A DNA stretch of 64,000 nucleotides from Kribbella soli (lineage in GTDB: Bacteria > Actinomycetota > Actinomycetes > Propionibacteriales > Kribbellaceae). The stretch covers positions 248,001-312,000 of the forward strand of contig NZ_SJJZ01000001.1 in assembly GCF_004331345.1 (NCBI RefSeq). The letters are read 5' to 3'. Positions 35,005 through 42,889 of the stretch are shown here, one piece after another (the stretch's first letter is position 1; every line of letters starts with the position of its first letter). Under the pieces are notes generated by a model. That model saw only the letters and a list, made by a program, of their open reading frames with translations. It did not search any database and was not told the DNA's origin. The translations under genes were made by a program, and so were the position numbers.

Positions 35005-35067
35005 CGACTTTGTGCATGACGTCCGTACGCGGCTCGCCGATCCGCACGGACTGGGTGCACAAAGTCG
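35005..35067. repeat. Large hairpin repeat, copy 2
   Basis: Outer arms CGACTTTGTGCA (35005-35016) and TGCACAAAGTCG (35056-35067) are perfectly complementary. Inner arms GTCCGT (35021-35026) and ACGGAC (35046-35051) also pair. It carries the CAAAGTCG word at both ends, in opposite orientation, linking it to copies 1 and 3. Confidence 0.75.
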
Positions 35068-35198
35068 AACGAACGCGCGGGCGCGGGTGGAGCCGGCCCG
35101 GGCAGTACGCCGTACGCGCCCGGCCGCCCTGCACCACGCCACCCCCGACTCCATCGCCCTGCTCCGCGCCACCCCCGACTCCACCGACTCCACCGCTC

Positions 35199-35290
35199 AA
35201 CCTTGGGCCCCTACCAACCGTTTCCGGCGCGCGCAAATGGTTGGTAGAGGCCCAAAGTCGAAACGGCGGGCAGGCGGCGGGCGGAGGCGG
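35199..35290. repeat. Large hairpin repeat, copy 3
   Basis: Arms 35203-35223 and 35235-35255 pair at 19 of 21 positions around an 11-base loop. They are followed by AGTCG and the same G-rich tail as copy 1 (GGGCAGGCGGCGGGCGG). The gene-free stretch 34659-35342 that holds copies 1-3 also contains short CGCCACCCCCGACTCCA duplications at 35137-35190. Confidence 0.8.
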
Positions 35291-35342
35291 GGTGGGTCGG
35301 GCCCAAGGTTGGGCGGCAGGCTTGGGGGTGGGGCGGGGTGGG

Positions 35343-35879
35343 TTAGAAGTCTTCGAGGTCGAGGGATGAGGCGGCGGAGACGCCCTCCAGGTAGCCCTCG
35401 GCGCGTTCGGATTTCGGGTAGCGGTGGACCAGGGCCCAGAAGGTGGCGTTGTGGGTCGGCTCGATCAGATGGGCGAGCTCGTGGACCAGGACGTAGTCGA
35501 CGACCCAGGCCGGCATCGACTGCAGACGGGTCGACAACCGGATCGATCGGTCCGCCGGAGTGCACGATCCCCACCGTCTGTTTTGGTTCGAAACCCACCT
35601 CACCGACGCAGGTTCGGGCACTTCCGGGAGGTGGCGACACGCGAGATCGTGTGCTCTGGCCAACAATTTTTCGTCCGACACGCGCGATCGGCTGCGCTGC
35701 TTCTCGAGTCGCGCCAGCATGGTCTCGACCCAGCGCGCCTCCTCGGCGGCGGACAGCCGGTCGGGCATCAGCACGACCACCCGGTCGCCGTCCCGGTAGG
35801 CGCTGACCGTGCGCTTGCGGCGCTTGCTGCGGCGGATGTCCACGTGAGGCGGGATCGGGCGCAGTGGAGAGTCGGCCAT
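35343..35879 (-). CDS. YgjP-like (M48-superfamily) metallopeptidase
   Basis: A 178-residue zinc metalloprotease-like protein. It has the DUF45/YgjP pattern: a basic N-terminal part, R-W-G-S-C-T (invariant in this family), the zinc motif V-H-E-L-A-H-L and, downstream, T-H-N-A-T-F-W with the third ligand region. It is short, soluble and lacks a signal peptide. ATG 35879 begins next to the structured intergenic region. Substrate unknown. Confidence 0.88.
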   Translation of the reverse strand: MADSPLRPIPPHVDIRRSKRRKRTVSAYRDGDRVVVLMPDRLSAAEEARWVETMLARLEKQRSRSRVSDEKLLARAHDLACRHLPEVPEPASVRWVSNQNRRWGSCTPADRSIRLSTRLQSMPAWVVDYVLVHELAHLIEPTHNATFWALVHRYPKSERAEGYLEGVSAASSLDLEDF

Positions 35880-36402
35880 GGCTCAAAAATGTACCCCCCG
35901 AATCCGACAACTTTCTTCGGTCCACATCCTGTGCATGGACGTTTCCGCAGGTCAGACGCCAGATCTTGAACCTGCCGACCCTGGTTGTTCACATCCTGTT
36001 CCCCCGCCCGTCCACAGTGTCCGGCGGCGCGTCCCACAGGTTGCTCACAGAGTTATCCACAGGGGTGGACAACGCGGGCTTGCCACCGCCGCCGGTACCT
36101 CCTAGCGTCATCGGCAACAGGCTCCCGGACCGCTACCGGGGCCGCTCGGAGGGGAAGCCGAGTGGTCACGGAGGCGGATCACCGGGAGCCTGTTCTGCGC
36201 CGGCGAAAGTTTCGGTAAGGGCTTTCCTCGGGGGAATCACGCGGCACGCGGACCAGCAGGTGCGCTTGAGCCTGCGCCAGGAGGCCGTAGGGTGAATCCC
36301 GACTGGGCCGAACGGCCTACGGCAGGACGGTCTGCCGTTAGCATCCAACGACTGCCCGGGGCGAGACCCCGGGCTGGAATTCAGAGCAAGGAGAGGGCCC
36401 TC
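35880..36402. other. Long gene-free region with structured segment
   Basis: No open frame in 35880-36402 looks coding before the DUF5679 start. It contains an exact TTATCCACA (36053-36061, DnaA-box consensus), a strong long-range stem at 36116-36194, a second stem GCCGTAGG/CCTACGGC (36284-36291 with 36315-36322), and a hairpin GCCCGGGG/CCCCGGGC (36354-36361 with 36367-36374) just before the ribosome site of the next gene. Confidence 0.6.
36116..36194. ncRNA. Candidate structured RNA
   Basis: AACAGGCTCCCGG (36116-36128) and CCGGGAGCCTGTT (36182-36194) are perfectly complementary 13-base arms. Between them lies a second nine-pair stem, GCCGCTCGG with CCGAGTGGT, around an AGGGGAAG loop. Transcription in either direction would give a compact, doubly hairpinned RNA. 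No known RNA family is recognised; a leader or small RNA is possible. Confidence 0.4.
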
Positions 36403-36561
36403 ATGGCAGAGACCTGGAGCGGCGAGTTTTACTGCGTCAAGTGCAAGGCCAAGCGCACCGCCGACGGCGAGGTCAAGGTCAACGACAAGGGCACGCGCAT
36501 GGCGAAGGCCAAGTGCCCCGAGTGCGGTACGAACCTGAACCGGATCCTCGGCAAGGCCTGA
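36403..36561 (+). CDS. DUF5679 zinc-ribbon protein
   Basis: A 52-residue protein with two C-x2-C pairs, F-Y-C-V-K-C-K-A-K-R and K-C-P-E-C-G-T, about 27 residues apart, which form a zinc ribbon. The last residues I-L-G-K-A are typical of the DUF5679 family. ATG 36403 follows AGCAAGGAGAGG. Its leader is strongly structured. It stands before the ABC1 gene, on the same strand with a 180-bp gap. Probable small nucleic-acid- or protein-binding role; function unknown. Confidence 0.88.
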   Translation: MAETWSGEFYCVKCKAKRTADGEVKVNDKGTRMAKAKCPECGTNLNRILGKA

Positions 36562-36740
36562 CGCACCAGCACCAAGTCGTAGAGGCGGTGTCCGGCACGT
36601 TGCGCGTGCCGGACACCGCCTCTCGTCGTCCTCGGAGTCGTACCCGGAGTCGTACCCGGACCGCGACACACAGCGACACACAGCGACACACTTGGGGCCC
36701 CACCGCCACCGGGGCTTGGGTGACCGGACAGAATGGGTAC

Positions 36741-38054
36741 GTGTCGGACCTTCCTCGTAAGGCGCTGAGCCGGACCGCGAAACTTGCCAGCCTGCCGCTC
36801 GGTGCCGCCGGGCGGGCGACGGTCGGCCTGGGCAAGCGCATCGGCGGCGCCCCCGCCGAGGCCGTGTACGCCGAGTTCCAGCGCCGTACGGCGGACCAGT
36901 TGTTCGCCGTCCTGGGTGAGCTCAAGGGCGGCGCGATGAAGTTCGGGCAGATGCTCAGCCTGATGGAGTCCGCGATGCCGGAGGAGCTCGCGGCGCCGTA
37001 CCGGGCGACCCTGACCAAGCTGCAGGACTCCGCCCCGCCGATGCAGGCCTCGACCGTGGACACGATCCTCAGCCGTGAGCTCGGCAAGCGCTGGCGGGAC
37101 CGGTTCGACGAGTTCGGCGACGTACCTGCGGCCGCGGCGTCGATCGGCCAGGTGCACCGCGGACGGCTGAAGGACGGCCGCGAGGTCGCGGTCAAGCTGC
37201 AGTACCCAGGTGCCGCGGAGGCCCTGCGGGCCGATCTGCGTCAGCTCGGGCGGTTCGCCCGGACGATCGGCAGCCTGATCCCCGGCCTGGACGTGAAGCC
37301 GCTCATCGCCGAGCTCCAGGAGCGGATCGGCGAGGAGCTCGACTACGACCGCGAGGCGCAGGCCCAGCAGCAGTACGCCGACGCGTTCAAGGATCACCCG
37401 GAGTTCGTGGTCCCGCGGGTCGTCAAGCACTCCCCCTCGGTGATCGTGTCCGAGTGGATCGAGGGCCGGCCGCTGTCGTCGTACATCACCGGCGGCACCA
37501 AGGAGGAGCGGGACGCGATCGGGCTGAAGTACGTCCGGTTCATGTTCAGCGGGCCGAAGTACGCCGGTCTGCTGCACTCCGACCCGCACCCGGGGAACTT
37601 CCGGGTGATGCCGGACGGGCGGCTCGGCGTGGTCGACTTCGGCCTCTGCGCGCGGCTCCCGGACGGCCTGCCGCCGGCGATCGGACGGCTGCTGCGGATC
37701 TCGCTGAAGGGCGACGGCCTGGCGGTCCGGGACGGGCTCAAGGCCGAGGGCTTCATCAAGCCGCGGATGGAGATCGACCCGGCCCAGCTGATGGACTACC
37801 TCGCGCCGTTCGCGGAGCCGGCCCGCGAGGAGAGCTTCCAGTTCAGCCGGGAGTGGATGCGCGCGCAGGCGAACCGGACCGGCGACTTCCGGTCCCCCAA
37901 CGCGTCCCTCGCCCTGCGCCTCAACATGCCACCGTCGTACCTGCTGATCCACCGCGTCTGGATCGGCGGCATGGCCGTGCTCTCCCAGCTCGAGGCCGAG
38001 GCCCCGTTCCGCTCGGTCCTGGAGGAGCTCCTGCCCGGCTTCAGCGACGACTGA
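36741..38054 (+). CDS. ABC1/AarF (UbiB-like) kinase family protein
   Basis: A 437-residue protein with the ABC1 hallmarks: G-G-A-M-K-F-G-Q-M-L-S (the KxGQ motif), A-A-A-A-S-I-G-Q-V-H-R-G, E-E-L-D-Y-D-R-E-A, H-S-D-P-H-P-G-N-F and V-D-F-G-L metal motif. UbiB relatives are ATPases acting on lipid quinone assembly; the actinobacterial member's role is not clear. The start is GTG 36741. Its place upstream of whiB7 matches mycobacterial gene order. The last 14 bases overlap the convergent DHA2 gene. Confidence 0.92.
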   Translation: MSDLPRKALSRTAKLASLPLGAAGRATVGLGKRIGGAPAEAVYAEFQRRTADQLFAVLGELKGGAMKFGQMLSLMESAMPEELAAPYRATLTKLQDSAPPMQASTVDTILSRELGKRWRDRFDEFGDVPAAAASIGQVHRGRLKDGREVAVKLQYPGAAEALRADLRQLGRFARTIGSLIPGLDVKPLIAELQERIGEELDYDREAQAQQQYADAFKDHPEFVVPRVVKHSPSVIVSEWIEGRPLSSYITGGTKEERDAIGLKYVRFMFSGPKYAGLLHSDPHPGNFRVMPDGRLGVVDFGLCARLPDGLPPAIGRLLRISLKGDGLAVRDGLKAEGFIKPRMEIDPAQLMDYLAPFAEPAREESFQFSREWMRAQANRTGDFRSPNASLALRLNMPPSYLLIHRVWIGGMAVLSQLEAEAPFRSVLEELLPGFSDD

Positions 38055-39513
38055 GCGCGGGCAGCGCGCGCAGGGTGACCGCCAGCAGGACCGCCATCGC
38101 GGCCAGGGCCACGGCAGTGATCCCGGCAGCCATGTGAAGTCCGGAGGTGAAGGCGTCCCGGGCCTGATCGAGTACGTCGGCAGACGCGCCCTGGCTGACC
38201 GCCTCACCCAGCGAGTTGCCGCCACGACCGTCGGTACGGCTGCGGTAGACCGCGGTGACCACGCTGCCGAGGACGGCGATGCCGAGGGAGTACCCGAACT
38301 CGTTGCCCGTCTGGGTCAGCGCGCCGGCCGAGCCGGCCTTCTCCGGTGGCACAGATCCGATGACCAGGTTCGTCCCCAGAATGACCAGCGCGCCCGGCCC
38401 GAGGCACTGCACCGCGAACGCGATCACCAGCACCGTGGTCGAGGTCGTCACGCTGACCACGGCCATGCCGGCCACCGTGAACGCGACACCGGCTGGGATG
38501 AGGATGCCCGGACGGATCCGCTGCGCCAGCCGCGGCGCGAGCTGGAAGCCGATCGTCGACGTGATCATGCCCGGGACCAGCGCCAGCCCGGCGTCGAGCG
38601 GGCTCATCCCCTTGACCAGCTGGAAGTACTGCGCAATGAAGACCATCACGCCACCGGACAGCATCGAGTACGCCGTCATGCTGCCGAGCGTCACACTGAA
38701 GGTCCGCCGCGCGAACAGCCGCACGTCCACCAGCGGGTCGTCCAGCCGCCGCTGACGCCGTACGAAGATCCAGCCGAAGGTGCCGCCGATCAGCAGGGCC
38801 CCGATGGACTGGGTGCCGGCCCCGTGCGAGGCGAGGTGCTTCAGGCCGTGGATGGCCGGCAGGATCGCGGCCAGCGACAGCAGGACACTCGGTACGTCGA
38901 TCCGTCCGGCCTTCTCGTTCCGGTACTCCGGGAGGATGAACCGCCCCACTGCCAGCAGAACCAGCATCGCCGGGACGCCGATCAGGAAGGCGGAGCCCCA
39001 CCAGAAGTGGTTCAGCAGGACGCCACCGACGATCGGGCCGACGATCGCGCCGACGGTGAAGCAGCCGCCCCAGACGCCGAGCGCGGTGGCCCGCTGCCGC
39101 TCGTTCGGGAACAGCGTGGAGATCAGCGACAAGGTGCACGGCGCGATCGCTGCTCCGGCGATGCCCAGCACCGCGCGGGCGCCGATCAGCATGCCGGGGC
39201 TGACCGAGTACGCCGCCACGATCGAGGCGACGCCGAACACCGCAGCGGCGATCAGCAGCAGCCGACGGCGGCCGAGGCGGTCGCCCAGGCTGCCCATCGT
39301 GATCATCAGGCCGGCCACCATGAACCCGTACACGTCCAGGATCCACAACTGCTGGCTACCGGTGGCGCCGAGCGCCTCGGTGACCGCCGGCACGGCCAGT
39401 AGCATCACGAACAGGTCCAGGGACACGAGCAGCGACGCGAGGCACAGCACGCTCAGCGCGATCCACTGCCGCTTGCCGGTGGCCACGGGGTCCGCCTCGA
39501 GGCTGAGGGTCAT
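38041..39513 (-). CDS. MFS transporter, DHA2 family
   Basis: A 490-residue 14-span drug:proton antiporter. The first span ends L-V-S-L-D-L-F-V-M-L-L-A-V-P-A-V, loop 2-3 is G-S-L-G-D-R-L-G-R-R-R, and the motif-C region G-P-I-V-G-G follows in span 5. ATG 39513 follows GGAAGGACC. It is divergent from the DUF899 gene across a 90-bp gap. Broad-specificity efflux is the expected role. Confidence 0.9.
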   Translation of the reverse strand: MTLSLEADPVATGKRQWIALSVLCLASLLVSLDLFVMLLAVPAVTEALGATGSQQLWILDVYGFMVAGLMITMGSLGDRLGRRRLLLIAAAVFGVASIVAAYSVSPGMLIGARAVLGIAGAAIAPCTLSLISTLFPNERQRATALGVWGGCFTVGAIVGPIVGGVLLNHFWWGSAFLIGVPAMLVLLAVGRFILPEYRNEKAGRIDVPSVLLSLAAILPAIHGLKHLASHGAGTQSIGALLIGGTFGWIFVRRQRRLDDPLVDVRLFARRTFSVTLGSMTAYSMLSGGVMVFIAQYFQLVKGMSPLDAGLALVPGMITSTIGFQLAPRLAQRIRPGILIPAGVAFTVAGMAVVSVTTSTTVLVIAFAVQCLGPGALVILGTNLVIGSVPPEKAGSAGALTQTGNEFGYSLGIAVLGSVVTAVYRSRTDGRGGNSLGEAVSQGASADVLDQARDAFTSGLHMAAGITAVALAAMAVLLAVTLRALPALSRR

Positions 39514-39606
39514 GATCCGGTCCTTCCACAGGAGTCTTGTCACTCACTGCGTCGGACGGCACATCGCAAGATCGACAGTGGGTACAGATCTTTTCAGGAG
39601 GTCGGG

Positions 39607-40401
39607 ATGACAACGATGGACAATCTGCCCGAGGTCGTGACGCAGGACGAGTGGCTCGCGGCCCGTCTGGAGCTGCTGAGGCTGGAGAAGGAGGTGACGC
39701 GAGCGCGCGACCGCCTGAACGCCGAGCGCCGGCGGCTGCCGATGGTCCGGATGGACAAGCCCTACGTTTTCGAGGGTCCGGACGGTGAGGTCGGGCTGTT
39801 GGACCTGTTCGGCGGGCGGGACCAGCTGGTGATGCACCACTTCATGTTCGGCCCGGACTGGGACGAGGCGTGTCCGAGTTGCTCGTCCGCCGCCGACGAG
39901 GTCGGAAACCTCCGCCAGTTGTACGTGCGCAACACGGCACTGGTCGCCGTGTCGCGCGCGCCGTACCCGAAGATCGCCGCGTTCCAGGAGCGGCTGGGTT
40001 GGACGTTTCCGTGGTACTCGTCGTACGGGAGCGACTTCAACTACGACTTCCACGCCACGCTGGACGACCGGGTCGCGCCGGTGCTGCTGCATTTCCGCAC
40101 GCAGGAGCAGCTGGCGAACGAGAAGGGGACGCCGTGGTCGGACGGACCGTGGACCGCTGACATGAACGGCGAGGAGCTACCGGGTATCAGCGCGTTCGTC
40201 CGGGTCGACGACGAGGTGTTCCACACGTACTCGACCTTCGGCCGTGGCATCGAGGACTTCCACAACTGCTACCGGTACCTCGACCTCACCGTCCTCGGAC
40301 GACAAGAGGTGTGGGAGGAGCCGAAGGGACGCGCCGAGCCGCTCGGTCTCCACGTCGGCGGACCCGCGATGCGCGTCCCGGACCGGTACGACTACCAGTA
40401 G
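39607..40401 (+). CDS. DUF899 thioredoxin-fold protein
   Basis: A 264-residue protein of the DUF899 family. It begins with a helical V-V-T-Q-D-E-W-L-A-A-R-L-E-L-L and continues with a thioredoxin-like core carrying D-E-A-C-P-S-C-S-S-A, with Cys pairs where a thioredoxin active site would be. Members are predicted dithiol-disulfide proteins or quinone-linked enzymes; no activity is established. ATG 39607 follows AGGAGGTCGGG. Its end overlaps the convergent hydrolase-ribbon gene by 10 bp. Confidence 0.88.
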   Translation: MTTMDNLPEVVTQDEWLAARLELLRLEKEVTRARDRLNAERRRLPMVRMDKPYVFEGPDGEVGLLDLFGGRDQLVMHHFMFGPDWDEACPSCSSAADEVGNLRQLYVRNTALVAVSRAPYPKIAAFQERLGWTFPWYSSYGSDFNYDFHATLDDRVAPVLLHFRTQEQLANEKGTPWSDGPWTADMNGEELPGISAFVRVDDEVFHTYSTFGRGIEDFHNCYRYLDLTVLGRQEVWEEPKGRAEPLGLHVGGPAMRVPDRYDYQ

Positions 40402-41366
40402 ACCGAGTCGAGCTTTCCCTCGATGCTGCGGACGTTCTCCCGGGCACACCGGTCGCAGTACAACAGCTTGCGGCCGTCCTCGATCGAGGTCATCCAGGTC
40501 AGCGGCACGTCCTCGGACGCCGCCTGCTGACCACACAACACACAGGTAGCTCTGGTCACGCGCATCAGTGTTGCACCACTGGTCTCCAGGAAGCGCCGCA
40601 CCTCCGTGTTGAACGCTTCAGGTGCCTCGAGGTTCGCTTCATGGCCCACTCCGCGGAGCACCACGAGTTCTGCAGTGGGGATTGCCGACCGCAGCGCCTC
40701 CCCGACCGTCCCGAGCGGGCAGCGCTGGTCGTGTTCACCCCAGAGCAGCAGCGTGGGGACCCCGATCGTGGGCAGGACCGCGTTCAGATCTGCCTCGGCG
40801 AACGCGGTCAGCATCGGCAGCATCCCGGTCGGACGGCTCTCCGCCATCATCGTCCGGACCAGTTCCAGCGACCCGGCCGGCGCTGATCCGGCGAAAAAGC
40901 CGGGGAGGTAGTCGTCCATCCACTCCGCCGGCGGCCGCTCGACCTCGGACCGGACCCGCCGTACCCGGGCCTCGACCTCCTCGGGCGGCAAGGATCCCTT
41001 CCAGCCGGCGTACGCCCCCACAAGGATCAGCGAGCGGACCAACTCGGGGTGGCGTTGCCACACGGCGAGAGCGAGGCCGCCACCCCAGGACAGGCCGCAC
41101 AGATGGGCTTCCCCGATGCCCAGTTCGGTCACCAGAGCGGTCAGGTCATCGGCGTAGTCCGACATCGTCATCCGACCGGCAGGATCGTCGGAGGCTCCAC
41201 AGCCGGGCGCGTCCCAGGCGATCACGTCGAAGAGATCGGCCAGGCCGTCCAGCTGGGGTCGCCAGGCACGGCCGTCGCTCCACCCGCCGTGCAGCAACAC
41301 CAGCGCGGGTCCGGCACCGGCGCGGTGGTATGCCATCGTCCGGCCGCCGACGTCGACCAGCTTCAT
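40392..41366 (-). CDS. Alpha/beta hydrolase fused to a C-terminal zinc ribbon
   Basis: One uninterrupted 324-residue frame. Residues 1-267 are an alpha/beta hydrolase with L-H-G-G-W, nucleophile elbow G-L-S-W-G-G-G, acid G-E-H-D-Q-R and final G-V-G-H-E-A. From residue 268 follows a 57-residue Cys-rich tail (C-V-L-C-G and Y-C-D-R-C-A) that elsewhere I would expect as a separate small protein. An in-frame ATG at 40565 begins the tail, so a second independent product is possible. ATG 41366 follows GGGGAGG. Overlaps the end of the DUF899 gene. Confidence 0.8.
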   Translation of the reverse strand: MKLVDVGGRTMAYHRAGAGPALVLLHGGWSDGRAWRPQLDGLADLFDVIAWDAPGCGASDDPAGRMTMSDYADDLTALVTELGIGEAHLCGLSWGGGLALAVWQRHPELVRSLILVGAYAGWKGSLPPEEVEARVRRVRSEVERPPAEWMDDYLPGFFAGSAPAGSLELVRTMMAESRPTGMLPMLTAFAEADLNAVLPTIGVPTLLLWGEHDQRCPLGTVGEALRSAIPTAELVVLRGVGHEANLEAPEAFNTEVRRFLETSGATLMRVTRATCVLCGQQAASEDVPLTWMTSIEDGRKLLYCDRCARENVRSIEGKLDSVYW

Positions 41367-41411
41367 CGCCCGAGACCTCCCCCGCTCGAGACGTGCCCTA
41401 CGCTCCTCAGC

Positions 41412-41939
41412 ATGCGCTGGGTGATCCATGGTGAGGAAGAGGCCTGGTCCAATCGGTGGCTGAGCGTACGGCGGTTGGACGTCGAGCAGCCCGACGGGGA
41501 GCGGTTCGACTACCACGCGGTACGCCTGAAGGACATCGCCGCGGCTGTCGTCACCCGGGACGAGTGCGTGCTGCTGATGTGGCGGCACCGGTTCCTGACC
41601 GACACCTGGGCGTGGGAGATCCCGATGGGGATCATCGAGGCCGGTGAGAGTCCGGAGGCTGCCGCGGCGCGGGAGCTCGAGGAGGAGACCGGGTGGCGGG
41701 CGGACGGGCTGAGCGAGCTCATCCGCTCGGAGCCGGCGGCCGGGATCATGGACTCGCGGCACTTTGTGTACCGGGCGGCAAGTGCGCAGTACGCCGGACC
41801 GCCGACCGAGCGGAACGAGTCGGATCGGATCGAGTGGATCCCGCTGGCCGACGTACCCGGGATGATCAACCGCCACGAGATCGTCAGCGGCATCACGCTG
41901 GTCGGTCTGCAGCAACTGCTGCTGTCAGAACGTGGCTGA
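41412..41939 (+). CDS. NUDIX hydrolase, ADP-ribose pyrophosphatase-like
   Basis: A 175-residue NUDIX protein. The box reads G-I-I-E-A-G-E-S-P-E-A-A-A then R-E-L-E-E-E-T-G, fitting the NUDIX consensus. The upstream strand-rich region with W-A-W-E-I-P-M-G is typical of ADP-ribose/sugar-nucleotide hydrolases. It is divergent from the hydrolase-ribbon gene and is closed by the terminator at 41938-41969. Confidence 0.9.
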   Translation: MRWVIHGEEEAWSNRWLSVRRLDVEQPDGERFDYHAVRLKDIAAAVVTRDECVLLMWRHRFLTDTWAWEIPMGIIEAGESPEAAAARELEEETGWRADGLSELIRSEPAAGIMDSRHFVYRAASAQYAGPPTERNESDRIEWIPLADVPGMINRHEIVSGITLVGLQQLLLSERG

Positions 41940-41969
41940 GGGGCGGCACCCCTTTGGGTGCCGCCCCTC
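41938..41969 (+). terminator. Terminator after the NUDIX gene
   Basis: GAGGGGCGGCACCC (41938-41951) and its perfect complement (41956-41969) around CTTT, beginning at the NUDIX stop codon. Confidence 0.75.
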
Positions 41970-42004
41970 AGTGATTCAGCTGGTCAGGCTGTGATTCTGG
42001 TGGA

Positions 42005-42190
42005 TCAGACGAGGCGGGCGAGTGCGAGGCGCGCGCGTGCGCTGGCCCTCTCAGCTCGCCGGCCGGCCCGCTCGGCCTGCTTCTGCGCCTTCTCGATCTG
42101 GTGAGCGAGGCGGAAGCGCCGGTTCTGCTCTGCGTCCTTCAGCAAGCTACGACAATGAGCACGGGCGAGATCTTCGTGAAGTAAATGCAT
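42005..42190 (-). CDS. Arginine-rich 61-residue protein downstream of whiB7
   Basis: A 61-residue protein from ATG 42190, preceded by CAGGAGC. It opens M-H-L-L-H-E-D-L-A-R-A-H-C and continues as one long amphipathic, strongly basic helix (R-R-F-R-L-A-H-Q-I-E-K-A-Q-K-Q, then A-G-R-R-A-E-R-A-S-A-R-A-R). A GTG at 42223 would add 11 residues. It lies 64 bp behind whiB7 on the same strand, so it may be read from the same transcript. I know of no function; nucleic-acid binding or membrane contact is plausible from charge. Confidence 0.65.
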   Translation of the reverse strand: MHLLHEDLARAHCRSLLKDAEQNRRFRLAHQIEKAQKQAERAGRRAERASARARLALARLV

Positions 42191-42254
42191 TTCGGTGCTC
42201 CTGGTGAAAGTCTGAGTGGTCACGTTGGACTCGTTTCGGATGGGTTGAAGGTCG

Positions 42255-42542
42255 TCAGGCTGCGGTTACGGTGTCACTCTTGCGGGGACGCCCACGGGGC
42301 CGCTTGCGCGGAACCACCACACCTTGGACGAACAGCTGGCCGCCCCACACTCCCCACGGCTCGGAACGCTCGAGCGCTCCGGCCAGGCACTCGGCCTTCA
42401 GCGGGCAGGTCGTGCAGAGAGACTTCGCGTACTCGACGTCCGCCGGCGATTCGGCGAAGAAGAGTTCTGGCGCGTAGGACCGACAGGGCAGGTCCTGCGA
42501 CGTTGCGACCTCGGTGAAGACATCGAGGAAGCTCACGCTCAT
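42255..42542 (-). CDS. whiB7: WhiB-family regulator WhiB7
   Basis: A 95-residue WhiB protein. Four iron-sulfur cysteines appear as C20 and the L-C-T-T-C-P-L-K-A-E-C cluster, followed by E-P-W-G-V-W-G-G. The tail R-K-R-P-R-G-R-P-R-K is an AT-hook, the mark of WhiB7/WblC. It partners with the principal sigma factor to switch on intrinsic antibiotic-resistance genes such as exporters and ribosome-protection factors. ATG 42542 has GGGAGGTGA upstream. A uORF and terminator precede it, and this whole arrangement matches the known attenuation control of the gene. Confidence 0.95.
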   Translation of the reverse strand: MSVSFLDVFTEVATSQDLPCRSYAPELFFAESPADVEYAKSLCTTCPLKAECLAGALERSEPWGVWGGQLFVQGVVVPRKRPRGRPRKSDTVTAA

Positions 42543-42627
42543 TCCGGTCACCTCCCAGTGACTTTTGGTTGCTGATCTCTTGTCGTCGGTGACGGCTGCC
42601 GGGTGACGGCCGCCAAATCTTGGGGAC

Positions 42628-42667
42628 AAACAAAAGGGCCGCGGGACCCTAGGTGGGTTCCGCGGCC
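42628..42667 (-). terminator. Attenuator terminator in the whiB7 leader
   Basis: On the minus strand a 13-bp stem (arms at 42655-42667 and 42637-42649, one imperfect pair, five-base loop) is followed directly by CTTTTGTTTG. It lies between the uORF and whiB7, in the position of the known whiB7/wblC attenuator. Confidence 0.85.
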
Positions 42668-42675
42668 TGGAGGTG

Positions 42676-42700
42676 CCGGCTCTGACGTCTGTCAGACCGG
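42676..42700 (-). promoter_or_regulatory. Stem-loop over the uORF stop codon
   Basis: On the minus strand CCGGTCTGAC, AGAC loop and GTCAGAGCCGG form a stem with one bulged base. The uORF stop TGA lies within the 5' arm. A ribosome pausing at the uORF end would open it and alter downstream folding. Confidence 0.6.
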
Positions 42701-42889
42701 TGGACTCCATGCTCGAGAACCCGAACCGCCGTACTTCACATCGCCGACAGCTCCGCCCTTGATCTGGGCAGCGCCGGAGGCCATGAGCACAACGGTCGCG
42801 ACATGCAGGCGCGGCGAGGCACCCTGAATCGGGGCGCACGGCAGCGCGGTTGCGTCGCTGAACGGCTTCTTGACCGTGTTGGTGATCAT
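42692..42889 (-). CDS. uORF (leader peptide) of whiB7
   Basis: A 65-residue frame with its own strong ribosome site (GAGAGGAGGTGCC) and ATG at 42889. It is neither similar to a known enzyme nor long enough for a usual product. Its stop lies 25 bp before the attenuator. In whiB7 and wblC leaders, stalling of the ribosome on an upstream ORF lets transcription pass the terminator; this gene takes that position. The upstream promoter must lie beyond 42890; an AT-rich patch at 43012-43024 is a candidate site for WhiB7 AT-hook binding. Confidence 0.8.
   Translation of the reverse strand: MITNTVKKPFSDATALPCAPIQGASPRLHVATVVLMASGAAQIKGGAVGDVKYGGSGSRAWSPPV

Noticed and set aside
34866..35290. Possible transposon or IS copies.
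   Set aside because: No transposase frame and no terminal inverted repeats bounding a gene; kept as hairpin repeats only.
36053..36061. A replication origin.
   Set aside because: A single DnaA box without clustering, AT-rich unwinding element or dnaA/dnaN genes.
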